A DNA stretch of 64,000 nt. Origin: Desulfobulbaceae bacterium UBA2273 (GTDB taxonomy: Bacteria > Desulfobacterota > Desulfobulbia > Desulfobulbales > Desulfurivibrionaceae). The DNA is taken from the NCBI GenBank assembly GCA_002347095.1, contig DDWZ01000028.1:62001-126000 (forward strand). The letters run 5' to 3'. Every line of letters starts with the position of its first letter. Positions within the stretch are counted from its first letter, which is position 1. Positions 51,917-61,226 of this stretch are shown one piece after another. Position numbers and translations under genes: made by a program. The notes beneath the pieces were generated by a model. That model saw only the letters and a list, made by a program, of their open reading frames with translations, made no database searches and was not told the DNA's origin.

Positions 51917-52591
51917 ATGTCCAAGATCACGGTTTTTGTGGCGGATGATCATTCCATCGTCAGGGAAGGGTTGCGGCAGATGTTTGCCAGAAGTAACACC
52001 CTTGCCCTGGTCGGTGAGGCTGCGGACGGCGAGGCGGCCGCCAAGGAGATCCGCAGATTGCAGCCCGACGTGGCGATTCTTGACATCGCCATGCCCATGG
52101 TCAGCGGCCTTGAATGCATCCCGCTTGTTAAAAACGATTCTCCCAATACGGCAATCGTGATTCTTTCGATGTTCGCCCGCGAAATCTATGTGCACCAAGC
52201 CTTGTCCTCGGGCGCTCTTGGCTATGTGCTGAAAACCGCTCCCTGGTCCGAGGTTCTTGAGGCGGTGCGGATGGTGTCCCAGGGCAAGTATTTTCTGAGC
52301 CGGGAGATAAATTCCGAACTCATCCGCGGCTATCTCCACAATGAGGACCGAAAATCCGCCGAATCCAGCAGATACGATCTGCTCTCCGACCGGGAACAGC
52401 AGATATTCCGCCTGGTTATCGAGGGCAACCCTACCAAATCCATAGCCGAACTTCTCTGTCTGAGTCCCAAAACCGTGGAAAAACACCGCTCCAACATCAG
52501 CAAAAAACTCGGGATGAGCGAACCTCTGGCCATGCTGAAGTTTGCCATGAAGATCGGTGTGGCTGATCCCGACCTCTGGCCTGACGTGTAA
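51917..52591 (+). CDS. LuxR/NarL-type response regulator
   Basis: The 224-residue protein has a receiver (VADDHSIVREGL; phospho-Asp D56 in AILDIAMP) and a C-terminal LuxR HTH (LSDREQQIFRLVIEGNPTKSIAELLCLSPKTVEKHRSNI, given in parts LSDREQQIFRLV and LSPKTVEKHRSNI). AAGGAGAAAGG precedes the ATG. It lies between hybD and a sensor kinase on the same strand, so it is a likely hydrogenase regulator. Confidence 0.93.
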   Translation: MSKITVFVADDHSIVREGLRQMFARSNTLALVGEAADGEAAAKEIRRLQPDVAILDIAMPMVSGLECIPLVKNDSPNTAIVILSMFAREIYVHQALSSGALGYVLKTAPWSEVLEAVRMVSQGKYFLSREINSELIRGYLHNEDRKSAESSRYDLLSDREQQIFRLVIEGNPTKSIAELLCLSPKTVEKHRSNISKKLGMSEPLAMLKFAMKIGVADPDLWPDV

Positions 52592-52825
52592 GGGGGGTCT
52601 CTTCCGAGAGGGGCGTCCGGTTCGGCTCCTGGTCGTGCCGCTGTGTAAAAAAAGAGTCATTGCGCTTTTCTTGTCTGGTCAAGAGGATCGGGGGTCGGTA
52701 TAGTTGTCAAAGCCCGTGCGGCAGGGGTTTAAGTGGGCTCGCCGTTCCGCCGTTGTGTTTGCCCCGTGCCCATGCCTGTCGTGTCTGTAAGCCGGGAATG
52801 AATCTTCCTAACCTCTTGGTGGTAT

Positions 52826-54862
52826 GTGAGCGATTCCGCAGAGCCGCACAATTCAAAAATCAGGCCTGTCCCTGTCCGGTGGTTTACCTGGTTCCTGGTA
52901 GTGGTTTGGACCTTCTTCATCTGCGGACTTTCTTTTCACGAAATAAGCGGTATCAGGCAGATCACCCGGGAAATGGCCATCAGTGAAATCCGGGCTTACT
53001 GCAACAAGGACCGCGCCTTGCGTACCTGGGCGGCTTCCCATGGCGGAGTGTATGTGCCTGTCGACGAGCGCACTCCGGCAAATCCATATCTCGCGCATCT
53101 TCCCGAACGTGATCTGGTAACGCCCTCCGGCAGGGAACTCACCCTGATGAATCCTGCTTACATGATGCGGCAGGTGGGCGAAGATTTTGCAAGCTCTTAT
53201 GGGGGCGGCGTCCGGATGACCAGCCTCAAGCCGCTGCGTCCGGAGAATGCGCCGGATGCCTGGGAGCGCCGCTGTCTTGAAGAGTTTGTCCACTCCCGGC
53301 GCCCGGAAAAAATCGAGTTCAGCCACATTGACGGCGTGCCGCATCTGCGGTTGATCCAAGCGGTGCTGGTGAAACAAGATTGTCTTCAGTGCCACGGCCA
53401 TCAGGGCTATGAGGAGGGGGATCTCCGGGGCGGAATCAGTGTCAGCCTGTCCATGGTGGAAGCGCTGGCCCTTGAGGAAAAACAGATCGTTTCCCATCTT
53501 GTCAGGGCCGGTTTGACTTGGTTCATCGGCGTGACCGGAATGCTGCTCGGCGGCGGCTTTCTGCGGCGGCGTGTCGCGGAGCGCGATGCGGCCCAAGAGG
53601 CGTTGCAGCTATCCCGTGATCGTCTTGCCCGGAAAAGAGAGGAGCTGGAGGAAGCCAACGCCGTGCTGCTGACGGAGATTGGTGAGCGGAAAAAGGCCGA
53701 GGCCGAGATACTGATCAGCGAGGAAAAGTTCCGCACCGTTGCGGATTTTACCTACGATTGGGAATACTGGTTGGATCCGGCGGGAAATTTTCTCTATGTC
53801 TCCCCTTCCGCGGAGCGAATCACCGGATATAAACCGGAAGAGTTCAGGGAAAATCCCCGGCTCTTCCTGGAGATCATCCATCCGGACCACCAGTCCCAGA
53901 TGGAAAATCATTTCCGGCAGGCCGTGTCGGAGCGCAGGGTTTGCATGCTGGAATTCCGGATTGTCACCAAAGACGGGAAAAAGCGCTGGATCGGGCACAC
54001 CTGCCAGCCCGTGTATGGCCGGTCGGGCGAGTTTTTGGGCAACAGGGCGAGCAATCGGGATATCACCGGCAGCAAATGGAGCGAGAAAACTCTCAATAAA
54101 TTTGCGGTGGAACTGGCCCACAGCAACAGGGATCTGCAGGATTTCGCCTATATGGCCTCCCATGACCTGCGGGAACCGCTGGTGCTTGTGCAGGCTTTCA
54201 GTGAGAGGCTGCGGACCCGCTATGGGAATGACATCCCCGAAAAAGGGTTGGAATATGTCCGGCGAATTGAAGCCGCCACCGCGCGGATGCAGGAGCTGAT
54301 TTCCGGGGTGTTGGCCTATTCGCGCGTTTCCGCCAAGGCCCAGCCTTTAGAGGAAGTTGACCTGGCAAAGATCGTGTTGCAGGTAATCTCCGATCTCGAG
54401 CTGCGGCTCGCCGAGACCGGGGGGCGGGTAGAGGTTGCCGATCTGTGCAGGATCAAGGGTGATCCTCTCCAGATGCGGCAGCTTTTCCAGAACCTTATAG
54501 TCAACGCCCTTAAATACAGCAAACCGGATCTGCCTCCCCGCATTGTGGTTTTCAGTCGAAATATCCCAGGGGCCGAAGGCAACGGCACGGGGGATTTCTG
54601 CCGTATTGTGGTGGAGGACAACGGCATCGGCTTTGCCGCGGAATCCGCGGATAAAATCTTCGGCCTCTTTCAGCGTTTGCATGGCCGGAGCCAGTACGAG
54701 GGAACCGGCATCGGCCTGGCGGTGTGCAAGCGGATTGTCGAGCGGCACGGTGGAATCATCAACGCGGAGAGTTCTCCGGGCATGGGGGCGCGATTCATCG
54801 TCACCCTGCCGGTGCGCGGTCCCGAGATTGACGATCTGGAGCAGCTTGTGTGCCAGGATTAA
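52826..54862 (+). CDS. Membrane histidine kinase with haem-c-containing Tll0287/DUF3365 sensor domain and PAS
   Basis: The 678-residue protein starts at GTG. TM1 lies near 18-38 and TM2 near 224-246, enclosing a periplasmic sensor domain with a CXXCH motif (DCLQCHGH, C186-C189-H190), so covalent haem is likely. A PAS domain (about 300-420), HisKA with ASHDLREPL (H446) and a HATPase (FQNLIVNALKYS, DNGIGF, GTGIGLAV) follow. It lies just after the LuxR regulator, its likely partner, and before hypA. Confidence 0.93.
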   Translation: MSDSAEPHNSKIRPVPVRWFTWFLVVVWTFFICGLSFHEISGIRQITREMAISEIRAYCNKDRALRTWAASHGGVYVPVDERTPANPYLAHLPERDLVTPSGRELTLMNPAYMMRQVGEDFASSYGGGVRMTSLKPLRPENAPDAWERRCLEEFVHSRRPEKIEFSHIDGVPHLRLIQAVLVKQDCLQCHGHQGYEEGDLRGGISVSLSMVEALALEEKQIVSHLVRAGLTWFIGVTGMLLGGGFLRRRVAERDAAQEALQLSRDRLARKREELEEANAVLLTEIGERKKAEAEILISEEKFRTVADFTYDWEYWLDPAGNFLYVSPSAERITGYKPEEFRENPRLFLEIIHPDHQSQMENHFRQAVSERRVCMLEFRIVTKDGKKRWIGHTCQPVYGRSGEFLGNRASNRDITGSKWSEKTLNKFAVELAHSNRDLQDFAYMASHDLREPLVLVQAFSERLRTRYGNDIPEKGLEYVRRIEAATARMQELISGVLAYSRVSAKAQPLEEVDLAKIVLQVISDLELRLAETGGRVEVADLCRIKGDPLQMRQLFQNLIVNALKYSKPDLPPRIVVFSRNIPGAEGNGTGDFCRIVVEDNGIGFAAESADKIFGLFQRLHGRSQYEGTGIGLAVCKRIVERHGGIINAESSPGMGARFIVTLPVRGPEIDDLEQLVCQD

Positions 54863-54940
54863 ACGGCCGGGCAAGCCGGAAAATGCGCGGAGGCGCGTTC
54901 CGGCCTGGAATACCCCCCGGTCTTTGTGTATCATGAGCCA

Positions 54941-55288
54941 ATGCATGAAATGTCACTGGCTATAAACATTGTCGAACTTGTTTCGGAAAAGGCGCAGGCA
55001 GCCGGGGGGCAAAAGGTCACCTCGGTGGAGCTTGAGGCCGGTACGCTTTCCGGGGTGATGGTCGAAGCGCTGGCCTTCTGTTTTGACGCCGCCGCCCGCA
55101 ACACCCCGGCAGAAGGCGCCCGTCTCGTGGTTCGCGAGATTGAAGCGCGCGGCGCCTGCTTGGGCTGCGGTCACGTTTTTGTGCTTGAGTCCCTGCTTGC
55201 CCAGTGCCCGCAATGCGGGGAGTATGCGGTGGAAATTCTGCAGGGGCGGGACTTGAAGGTTGTCTCCCTCACCATTGACGAAGAATAG
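54941..55288 (+). CDS. hypA: Hydrogenase nickel-incorporation protein HypA
   Basis: The 115-residue protein starts MHEMSLAINIVELV, where His2 is part of the nickel site. The zinc site is two CxxC pairs, CLGCGHVF and CPQCGEY. It works with HypB to deliver nickel to HybC. The longer in-frame ORF start 15 bases upstream is unlikely. It is 7 bp before hypB. Confidence 0.96.
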   Translation: MHEMSLAINIVELVSEKAQAAGGQKVTSVELEAGTLSGVMVEALAFCFDAAARNTPAEGARLVVREIEARGACLGCGHVFVLESLLAQCPQCGEYAVEILQGRDLKVVSLTIDEE

Positions 55289-55295
55289 GTGATTC

Positions 55296-56042
55296 ATGTG
55301 TGATTCCTGCGGCTGCACTCAGCCGGAGAACAGCGTAACCATCACGAGGCCGGGGCAGGTTGGCTCCGGCGCGGCAGACCATCACCATTCACATCCGAGC
55401 CGGGTTGTGGAGGTGCGGGAGGCGGTGCTGGGAAAAAACGACGGGATTGCCGTGCATAACCGGGATTTTTTCAAGGAGCGTCGAATCGTGGCCCTCAATC
55501 TGGTCAGCTCCCCCGGTTCCGGCAAGACCACCATCCTCGAACAAACCATCCGGAAGCTGCGGGGCGAGATCCCCATGGCGGTCATTGAAGGGGATCAGCA
55601 GACCATGCTCGATGCCGAGCGGATCGACGCCACCGGGGTGGACGTGGTGCAGGTGAACACCGGGGCCGGATGCCATCTGGATGCGGACATGGTGCATCAG
55701 GCCCTGCACCGGATGGAGCCGGCGGAAAATTCCCTGCTCTTCATCGAAAATGTCGGCAATCTGGTCTGCCCGGCCATGTTTGATCTGGGCGAGGCGGCCA
55801 AGGTCGTGATCATCAGCGTCACCGAAGGCGAGGACAAGCCCCTCAAGTATCCGGCCATGTTCGACGCGGCCAGCCTCTGTTTGATTAATAAAATCGACCT
55901 GCTTCCCCATGTTGATTTTGACGTGGCCCGCTGCCGGGAATATGCGCTACGGGTGAACCACCGGCTGGAGTTTTTCGAGATTTCCGCCAGAACCGGCGAG
56001 GGCATGCCCGCTTGGCTGGCCTGGCTGCGCCGGCAACTCTAA
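55296..56042 (+). CDS. hypB: Hydrogenase nickel-incorporation GTPase HypB
   Basis: The 248-residue GTPase has an N-terminal CDSCGC metal motif and a short histidine stretch (DHHHSH), then the G1 motif NLVSSPGSGKTT, the zinc/nickel-binding TGAGCHLDADM and NKIDLLPH. It delivers nickel with HypA. Its TAA stop is the first three bases of the element copy 5 stem. Confidence 0.96.
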   Translation: MCDSCGCTQPENSVTITRPGQVGSGAADHHHSHPSRVVEVREAVLGKNDGIAVHNRDFFKERRIVALNLVSSPGSGKTTILEQTIRKLRGEIPMAVIEGDQQTMLDAERIDATGVDVVQVNTGAGCHLDADMVHQALHRMEPAENSLLFIENVGNLVCPAMFDLGEAAKVVIISVTEGEDKPLKYPAMFDAASLCLINKIDLLPHVDFDVARCREYALRVNHRLEFFEISARTGEGMPAWLAWLRRQL

Positions 56043-56145
56043 GCGATCACAGGTCGGCGCATCTGCTTTGTCATCGGCCTGCTCATGTGCAATAGCACAC
56101 TTCGCAGGCCTCTTTCGCGCATCTGCACCACCCTGCAATCGCTTA
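56040..56145 (+). repeat. Dispersed palindromic element, copy 5 (alternative outer stem)
   Basis: The core matches the other copies, but the outer stem sequence is unrelated: TAAGCGAT (56040-56047) pairs with ATCGCTTA (56138-56145), plus CAGG/CCTG inside. So the stem is kept while its sequence is replaced. The hypB stop (56040-56042) is in the stem. It lies between hypB and hypF in the same direction. Confidence 0.92.
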
Positions 56146-56221
56146 CAGGCTAACGGTTTGTATTCTTTAATGATTGTCCATGCCCCGTGATTGGTTCTTG
56201 ATTTCTGGGCGGAAGGAATTC

Positions 56222-58543
56222 ATGCCAATCGAGCGCCGGAAGATATCGGTCAGCGGCATTGTCCAAGGCGTCGGCTTCCGGCCCTTTGTCTACCGTCTGG
56301 CCAAAGAGCGATCCCTGGTCGGTTTCGTGGCCAACACCTCGGAGGGGGTTGCCATCGAGGCCCAGGGGCAGGTCGCGCAGCTTGATGATTTTCTTGGCGC
56401 CCTGCGAAGGGAAGCGCCTCCCTTGGCCCAGGTCGGCGAGATCGTTGCGGTTCCCATCCCTCTGCGTGATGATGGCGAATTTGCCCTCCTCCATTCGACA
56501 GCCTCCGGCCCGGTTTCCACCCTGATTTCCCCGGATGTCGCCGTGTGCGATGCCTGCTTGGCCGAATTCTTTTCTCCACCCGACCGCCGTTTTCGCTATC
56601 CCTTTATTAACTGCACCAACTGCGGCCCCCGCTATACCATTGTCGAGCGCATTCCTTACGACCGTCCCCATACGACCATGCGCGGGTTTACCATGTGCGC
56701 ACCCTGCCAGCGGGAATATGATGATCCCGCGGATCGGCGGTTTCATGCCCAGCCCAATTGCTGTCCCGACTGCGGCCCGCAGCTTGCTTTGGTTGCGGCG
56801 GACGGTCGTTTGGTGGCCCAGCGGGATGAGGCGCTTCGCGAGACACTCCTGCGGTTGGCAACGGGCGAGATCGTTGCAATCAAAGGAGTGGGCGGGTTTC
56901 ATCTGGCCGTGGACGCTGCCAATGCGCAGGCGGTAAATTGTCTGCGGCAGAGGAAGGGGAGGGAGGCCAAGCCGCTGGCGGTGATGGTTGCCGATCTGTC
57001 CGCAGCCCGGAAGATCTGCCGGTTGGGGGATATGGAAGAGCAGGCCCTTACGAGCCAAGAGCGGCCCATTGTCCTGGCTGAAAAAAAAGAGGGGCATGGG
57101 TTGGCGGAAGAGGTTGCCCCGGGATGCGACCAGTTTGGCCTCATGCTGCCCTATGCGCCGCTCCACTATCTGCTCTTGCAGGGGTCGGTGCGCACCGTGG
57201 TTATGACCAGCGGCAACCGCAGCGAAGAGCCGATTTGCATCGAAAACCATGAGGCGGTGCAGCGTCTGGGCTGTATAGCTGATTGTTTTCTCATGCATGA
57301 TCGCGGGATTCATCTACCCTGCGATGATTCGGTGGTTGCGCTCCAGGCAGGGATGATCCGCCAGATCCGGCGCAGCCGGGGCTTTGCCCCCAAGCCCATT
57401 CTGCTGGCGGGAACCGGGGGGATGGTTCTCGGAGTGGGGGCGGAACTCAAGAATACCGTCTGTCTGCTCAAGGAAAATCACGCTTTTCTCAGCCAGCACA
57501 TCGGGGATCTGAAAAATCTCGAGGCCTACCGGGTTTTTCAGCACAGCCTCGGCCAATTGGCAACTCTTTTTGAAATCAACCCGGCCCTGATCGTGCATGA
57601 CCTGCACCCCCAGTATCTTTCAAGCCGCTGGGCCAAGGAGCAGAATATTCCCACCCTGGCGGTGCAGCATCACCATGCCCATCTAGCCGCCTGTCTGGCC
57701 GAGAACCACCAGGCAGGCCCGGCCATCGGCATTATCCTTGATGGGACAGGGTATGGATCTGACCGGACCATCTGGGGCGGCGAGGTTTTGCTGGGAGACG
57801 CCCGTGGGTGCCAGCGGTTTGGCGCTTTGGAAGCCTTGCCCCTCCCGGGTGGTGATGCCGCGGTGCAGGCCCCTTGGCGAATAGCCGTGAGCTATCTCCA
57901 TGCCGCCTACGGCGCGGCATTGCCCGACCTGCCTTTTTTGGCTGATCACGAGTGCGAGGTGATCCTTGAGATGGTGCAAAAAAGGCTGAATTCCCCCCTG
58001 ACCAGCAGTTGCGGCAGGCTCTTTGATGCGGTGGCCGCCATGAGCGGGGGTCGGCAGACCATCCACTATGAGGCCCAGGCCGCCATCGAGCTGATGCAAC
58101 TGGCGGGCGGGGAGCTTGGTGAGGAAGTATTTCCCTGCGAAGTCTACGAAGAAGATGCTATAGCTGAGTTGAGCAGCGTGTCTGCTCGTACGAAACGTAT
58201 ACCCTCTGGGTGCATGCTGAAAATCTCGGTGCGTTCCTTGATCCGGGAGGTGGCGCAAGCCGTACAGGCCGGGATGGCGCAAAGCGAGATCAGCCGCAGG
58301 TTCCATGGTGGTTTGGTTGCGGCCTTTACCCGGGTGGCCGAAGAAGCGCGGCGGAGGGAAAAGATCGGTACCGTGGTTTTGAGCGGCGGCGTTTTTCAGA
58401 ACCGGCTGCTTTTGGAGGGGATGAATGCCTCCCTGGGGCGGGCCGGATTCAAGGTGCTGATGCATACGAAGCTGCCCTGCAATGATGGGTGCATTTCCTT
58501 GGGGCAGGCAGTGATTGGCCGTGAGGCGTTAAAGAAAAGGTGA
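56222..58543 (+). CDS. hypF: Carbamoyltransferase HypF
   Basis: The 773-residue protein makes the CN ligand precursor from carbamoyl phosphate. Domains in order are acylphosphatase (SGIVQGVGFRPFVYRLA), two zinc knuckles (CDACLAEFF...CTNCGPRY; CAPCQREY...CCPDCGP), a YrdC-like domain, and a Kae1-like domain with HHHAHLAACLAENH. The chosen ATG follows GGAAGGAATTC. It overlaps no gene but is 4 bp before hypC. Confidence 0.96.
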   Translation: MPIERRKISVSGIVQGVGFRPFVYRLAKERSLVGFVANTSEGVAIEAQGQVAQLDDFLGALRREAPPLAQVGEIVAVPIPLRDDGEFALLHSTASGPVSTLISPDVAVCDACLAEFFSPPDRRFRYPFINCTNCGPRYTIVERIPYDRPHTTMRGFTMCAPCQREYDDPADRRFHAQPNCCPDCGPQLALVAADGRLVAQRDEALRETLLRLATGEIVAIKGVGGFHLAVDAANAQAVNCLRQRKGREAKPLAVMVADLSAARKICRLGDMEEQALTSQERPIVLAEKKEGHGLAEEVAPGCDQFGLMLPYAPLHYLLLQGSVRTVVMTSGNRSEEPICIENHEAVQRLGCIADCFLMHDRGIHLPCDDSVVALQAGMIRQIRRSRGFAPKPILLAGTGGMVLGVGAELKNTVCLLKENHAFLSQHIGDLKNLEAYRVFQHSLGQLATLFEINPALIVHDLHPQYLSSRWAKEQNIPTLAVQHHHAHLAACLAENHQAGPAIGIILDGTGYGSDRTIWGGEVLLGDARGCQRFGALEALPLPGGDAAVQAPWRIAVSYLHAAYGAALPDLPFLADHECEVILEMVQKRLNSPLTSSCGRLFDAVAAMSGGRQTIHYEAQAAIELMQLAGGELGEEVFPCEVYEEDAIAELSSVSARTKRIPSGCMLKISVRSLIREVAQAVQAGMAQSEISRRFHGGLVAAFTRVAEEARRREKIGTVVLSGGVFQNRLLLEGMNASLGRAGFKVLMHTKLPCNDGCISLGQAVIGREALKKR

Positions 58544-58547
58544 CGGT

Positions 58548-58820
58548 ATGTGTCTGGCGATTCCCGGCAGGGTGGTGGAGATATTTCAGGAAAACGGCCT
58601 GCTCATGGGGCATATTGACTACAGCGGCACGGTCAATACGATCTGCCTTGAGTATGTGCCGGAGATCGCGGTGGGCCAGTATACCGTGGTGCATGCAGGC
58701 TTTGCCCTGTCGGTGCTGAACGAGGAAGAGGCGCAACAGAGTTTTGCCGCCTGGCGGGAATTGACCCAGGCCGTGGCGGCACAGGGCACGGATGTCTTCG
58801 GCAATCCCCTGGAGAAGTAG
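58548..58820 (+). CDS. hypC: Hydrogenase assembly chaperone HypC
   Basis: The 90-residue protein begins MCLAIPGRVVE, with the essential Cys2, and contains GQYTVVHAGFAL with the conserved His. HypC binds HypD to carry the Fe(CN)2CO group. It starts 4 bp after hypF. A structured spacer separates it from hypD. Confidence 0.96.
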   Translation: MCLAIPGRVVEIFQENGLLMGHIDYSGTVNTICLEYVPEIAVGQYTVVHAGFALSVLNEEEAQQSFAAWRELTQAVAAQGTDVFGNPLEK

Positions 58821-58823
58821 CCC

Positions 58824-58890
58824 CTTGCAAAAGGCTCAAAAGTTCCCTCCCGTCAAGGGAGGGGGATTCCATTTGGCAGAATTTTGCAAG
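58824..58890. repeat. Nested inverted repeat between hypC and hypD
   Basis: Outer arms CTTGCAAAA (58824-58832) and TTTTGCAAG (58882-58890) enclose a GC-rich inner hairpin CCCTCCC-GTCAA-GGGAGGG (58845-58863). It fills most of the 101-bp hypC-hypD spacer. It is a different sequence from the five-copy element. Confidence 0.75.
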
Positions 58891-58921
58891 AGGCGATACA
58901 TAAAGAGGCCTTTGTCTCCCC

Positions 58922-60016
58922 ATGAAATATGTCGATGAATACCGCGATCCGGCTCTGGCTGTCCGCCTTCTTGCGGAAATCCGCCAGACCGTGACCCGGC
59001 CGTGGGTGGTCATGGAGATTTGCGGCGGCCATACCCATGCCATCATGAAAAACGGGTTGGATCAGTTGTTGCCCGCCCAAGTTGAGCTGGTGCATGGCCC
59101 GGGTTGCCCGGTCTGCGTGACCCCGGTGGAGACCATTGACCGGGCCGTGGCCATCGCGGCCAGGCCCGAGGTGATCTTTACCAGTTTCGGCGACATGCTC
59201 CGGGTGCCGGGCAGCAGTTCCAGTCTGTTCATGGCAAAATCCGCCGGCGCCGACGTGCGCATGGTGTATTCGCCCTTGGAAGCCGTGGCCCTGGCCCGCC
59301 AAAACCCGGAGCGGGAAGTGGTTTTTCTTGCCGTCGGTTTTGAAACAACGGCGCCGGGCAATGGCATGGCCTTGTTGCAAGCCAAACGCGAAGGGCTGAC
59401 GAACTTCAGCCTGCTGGCCAGTCATGTTCTCGTGCCCCCCGCCATCCGGGCACTGCTCTCTTCGCCAGCCAACCGGGTGCAGGGCTATCTTGCTCCTGGG
59501 CATGTCTGCACGATCATGGGTTGGCAGGAGTACGTTCCTTTGGCTGAGGAATTTAAGGTGCCCATCGTGGTCACCGGCTTTGAACTCCTCGATATCCTGG
59601 CCGGTCTGCTCATGGTGCTTCGCCAGCTTGAGGCGGGGGAGCATGGGGTGGAGAACCAATACGGCCGGTCGGTGAGCCGGGACGGCAATCCGGGGGCGCA
59701 ACGGATCATGGCCGAGGTCTTTGCGGTGCGTGACCGTCCTTGGCGGGGGATCGGGGTGCTGCCTGCCAGCGGCCTGGTGATCAGGGAGCATCTTGCCGCC
59801 TATGACGCCGAGCGGAAGTTTGCCGTGGAAACCATCAGGGTGCGGGAGCCTGAGGCATGCCAAAGCGGCAGTGTGTTGCAAGGGCTGATCAAGCCCGATG
59901 GCTGTCCGGCTTTTGGCCGGGAATGCACCCCGGAGCATCCCCTGGGGGCAACCATGGTCTCCGGCGAGGGCGCCTGCGCCGCCTACTATAAATACCACAG
60001 GACCTCCCATGCATAA
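58922..60016 (+). CDS. hypD: Hydrogenase Fe-cofactor assembly protein HypD
   Basis: The 364-residue protein has the conserved motifs [10 protein letters not shown] (C34), [10 protein letters not shown] (C62, C65), [13 protein letters not shown] and the C-terminal [4Fe-4S] region with [23 protein letters not shown] (split as [11 protein letters not shown] and [12 protein letters not shown]). It assembles Fe(CN)2CO with HypC and HypE. Its stop overlaps hypE by 8 bp. Confidence 0.96.
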   Translation: MKYVDEYRDPALAVRLLAEIRQTVTRPWVVMEICGGHTHAIMKNGLDQLLPAQVELVHGPGCPVCVTPVETIDRAVAIAARPEVIFTSFGDMLRVPGSSSSLFMAKSAGADVRMVYSPLEAVALARQNPEREVVFLAVGFETTAPGNGMALLQAKREGLTNFSLLASHVLVPPAIRALLSSPANRVQGYLAPGHVCTIMGWQEYVPLAEEFKVPIVVTGFELLDILAGLLMVLRQLEAGEHGVENQYGRSVSRDGNPGAQRIMAEVFAVRDRPWRGIGVLPASGLVIREHLAAYDAERKFAVETIRVREPEACQSGSVLQGLIKPDGCPAFGRECTPEHPLGATMVSGEGACAAYYKYHRTSHA

Positions 60017-61064
60017 TCTGAATCCGGAAGACTTCAGTTGCCCCCTGCCCATCATGGAATACGAGACCATCCAACTGGCGCACGGCAGCGGCGGGCGTCT
60101 CTCCGCCGAGCTCGTCAGCCGGTTTTTTTTGCCGCGCTTCGGCAATGAAACCCTGAACCGGCTGGAGGATCAGGCGGTGGTGGATTTCTCCCAGGGGCGT
60201 TTGGCCCTGACCACCGATTCCTTTGTGGTTGATCCCCTTTTTTTTCCAGGCGGTGACATCGGCGATCTGGCGATCAACGGGACGGTGAACGATGTCTGCA
60301 TGAGCGGCGCAACCCCGCTCTATCTGGCCGCCGCCTTTATCATTGAAGAGGGGTTGCCCATGGTCACCCTGCATCGGATTCTGCTTTCCATGGAAAAGGC
60401 GGCGAAAAGCGCCGGGGTGCAGATCGTGACCGGAGATACCAAGGTGGTCAACCGGGGGTGCTGCGACAAGATCTTCATCACCACCACCGGGGTGGGCCGG
60501 GTTCCGGCGGAGGCGAACATTTCCGCGGCCAATCTTCAGGCCGGAGACACGATCATTCTTTCCGGTTCCATTGGCGACCACGGCATGGCGATTTTGACCT
60601 CTCGGGAGGGGCTTTCCTTTGCCTCCCGGGTGCAAAGCGACACGGCCGCTTTGAATGGCCTGGTGGCCAGAATGCTGCAAGCCTCCCCGGCTATTCATGC
60701 CATGCGCGATCCCACCCGGGGGGGGCTCGCCACCACGCTCAACGAGTTTGCCGCTGCCTCCGGAGCCGGTATCGTGTTGCAGGAGGCGGCTATTCCGGTG
60801 CGGCCCGAGGTGCGTGGGGCCTGCGAGGTGCTGGGCATCGACCCCATGTATGTCGCCAACGAGGGCAAGCTGGTGGCCGTTGTTCCCGGGGAGGTTGCCG
60901 GCACGGTGGTGGCCGCCATGCGGAGCCATCCCTTGGGCCGGGAGGCCGCGATTATCGGCGAGGTCGTCGCGGAGAACCGGGGGATGGTGGTCATGCGCAA
61001 CGCCTTAGGGGCGCAACGAATTGTCGATATGCCGGTGGGCGAACAGCTCCCCAGGATTTGCTGA
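60009..61064 (+). CDS. hypE: Hydrogenase maturation protein HypE
   Basis: The 351-residue PurM-like protein dehydrates the HypF-carbamoylated C-terminal Cys to the thiocyanate CN donor. It ends in PRIC, where the Cys is modified. Motifs are [31 protein letters not shown] and [17 protein letters not shown] use ATG 60009 overlapping hyp[15 protein letters not shown] at 60054 is the alternative. Confidence 0.95.
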   Translation: MHNLNPEDFSCPLPIMEYETIQLAHGSGGRLSAELVSRFFLPRFGNETLNRLEDQAVVDFSQGRLALTTDSFVVDPLFFPGGDIGDLAINGTVNDVCMSGATPLYLAAAFIIEEGLPMVTLHRILLSMEKAAKSAGVQIVTGDTKVVNRGCCDKIFITTTGVGRVPAEANISAANLQAGDTIILSGSIGDHGMAILTSREGLSFASRVQSDTAALNGLVARMLQASPAIHAMRDPTRGGLATTLNEFAAASGAGIVLQEAAIPVRPEVRGACEVLGIDPMYVANEGKLVAVVPGEVAGTVVAAMRSHPLGREAAIIGEVVAENRGMVVMRNALGAQRIVDMPVGEQLPRIC

Positions 61065-61144
61065 ATGCGAGCCCGGAGAGAACAATTGCTAGAGCAATAA
61101 GGGCGCGGCGGCAGGCAGAAATATGGAAAAACACAGATGATATG

Positions 61145-61174
61145 TTGACTTTTTTTCAAGCAAACAGGTATAAA
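61145..61174 (+). promoter_or_regulatory. Sigma-70 promoter for the cytochrome/porin genes
   Basis: TTGACT (61145-61150) and TATAAA (61169-61174) are 18 bases apart, about 53 bp upstream of the cytochrome c start. It follows hypE and separates the hyp operon from this unit. Confidence 0.75.
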
Positions 61175-61226
61175 CCTTCAGGAATCAGGATTTCTGTTAT
61201 CAATTTTTGCAAAGGGAGGTGAGTTG

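Noticed and set aside
12101..56145. The five palindromic elements as integron attC sites
   Set aside because: attC sites end in GTTRRRY cores and occur as cassette arrays with an integrase. Here copy 5 lacks the GTT core, copies lie in both orientations next to unrelated core genes, and no integrase is visible. The resemblance (variable stems, conserved structure) is noted but not sufficient.
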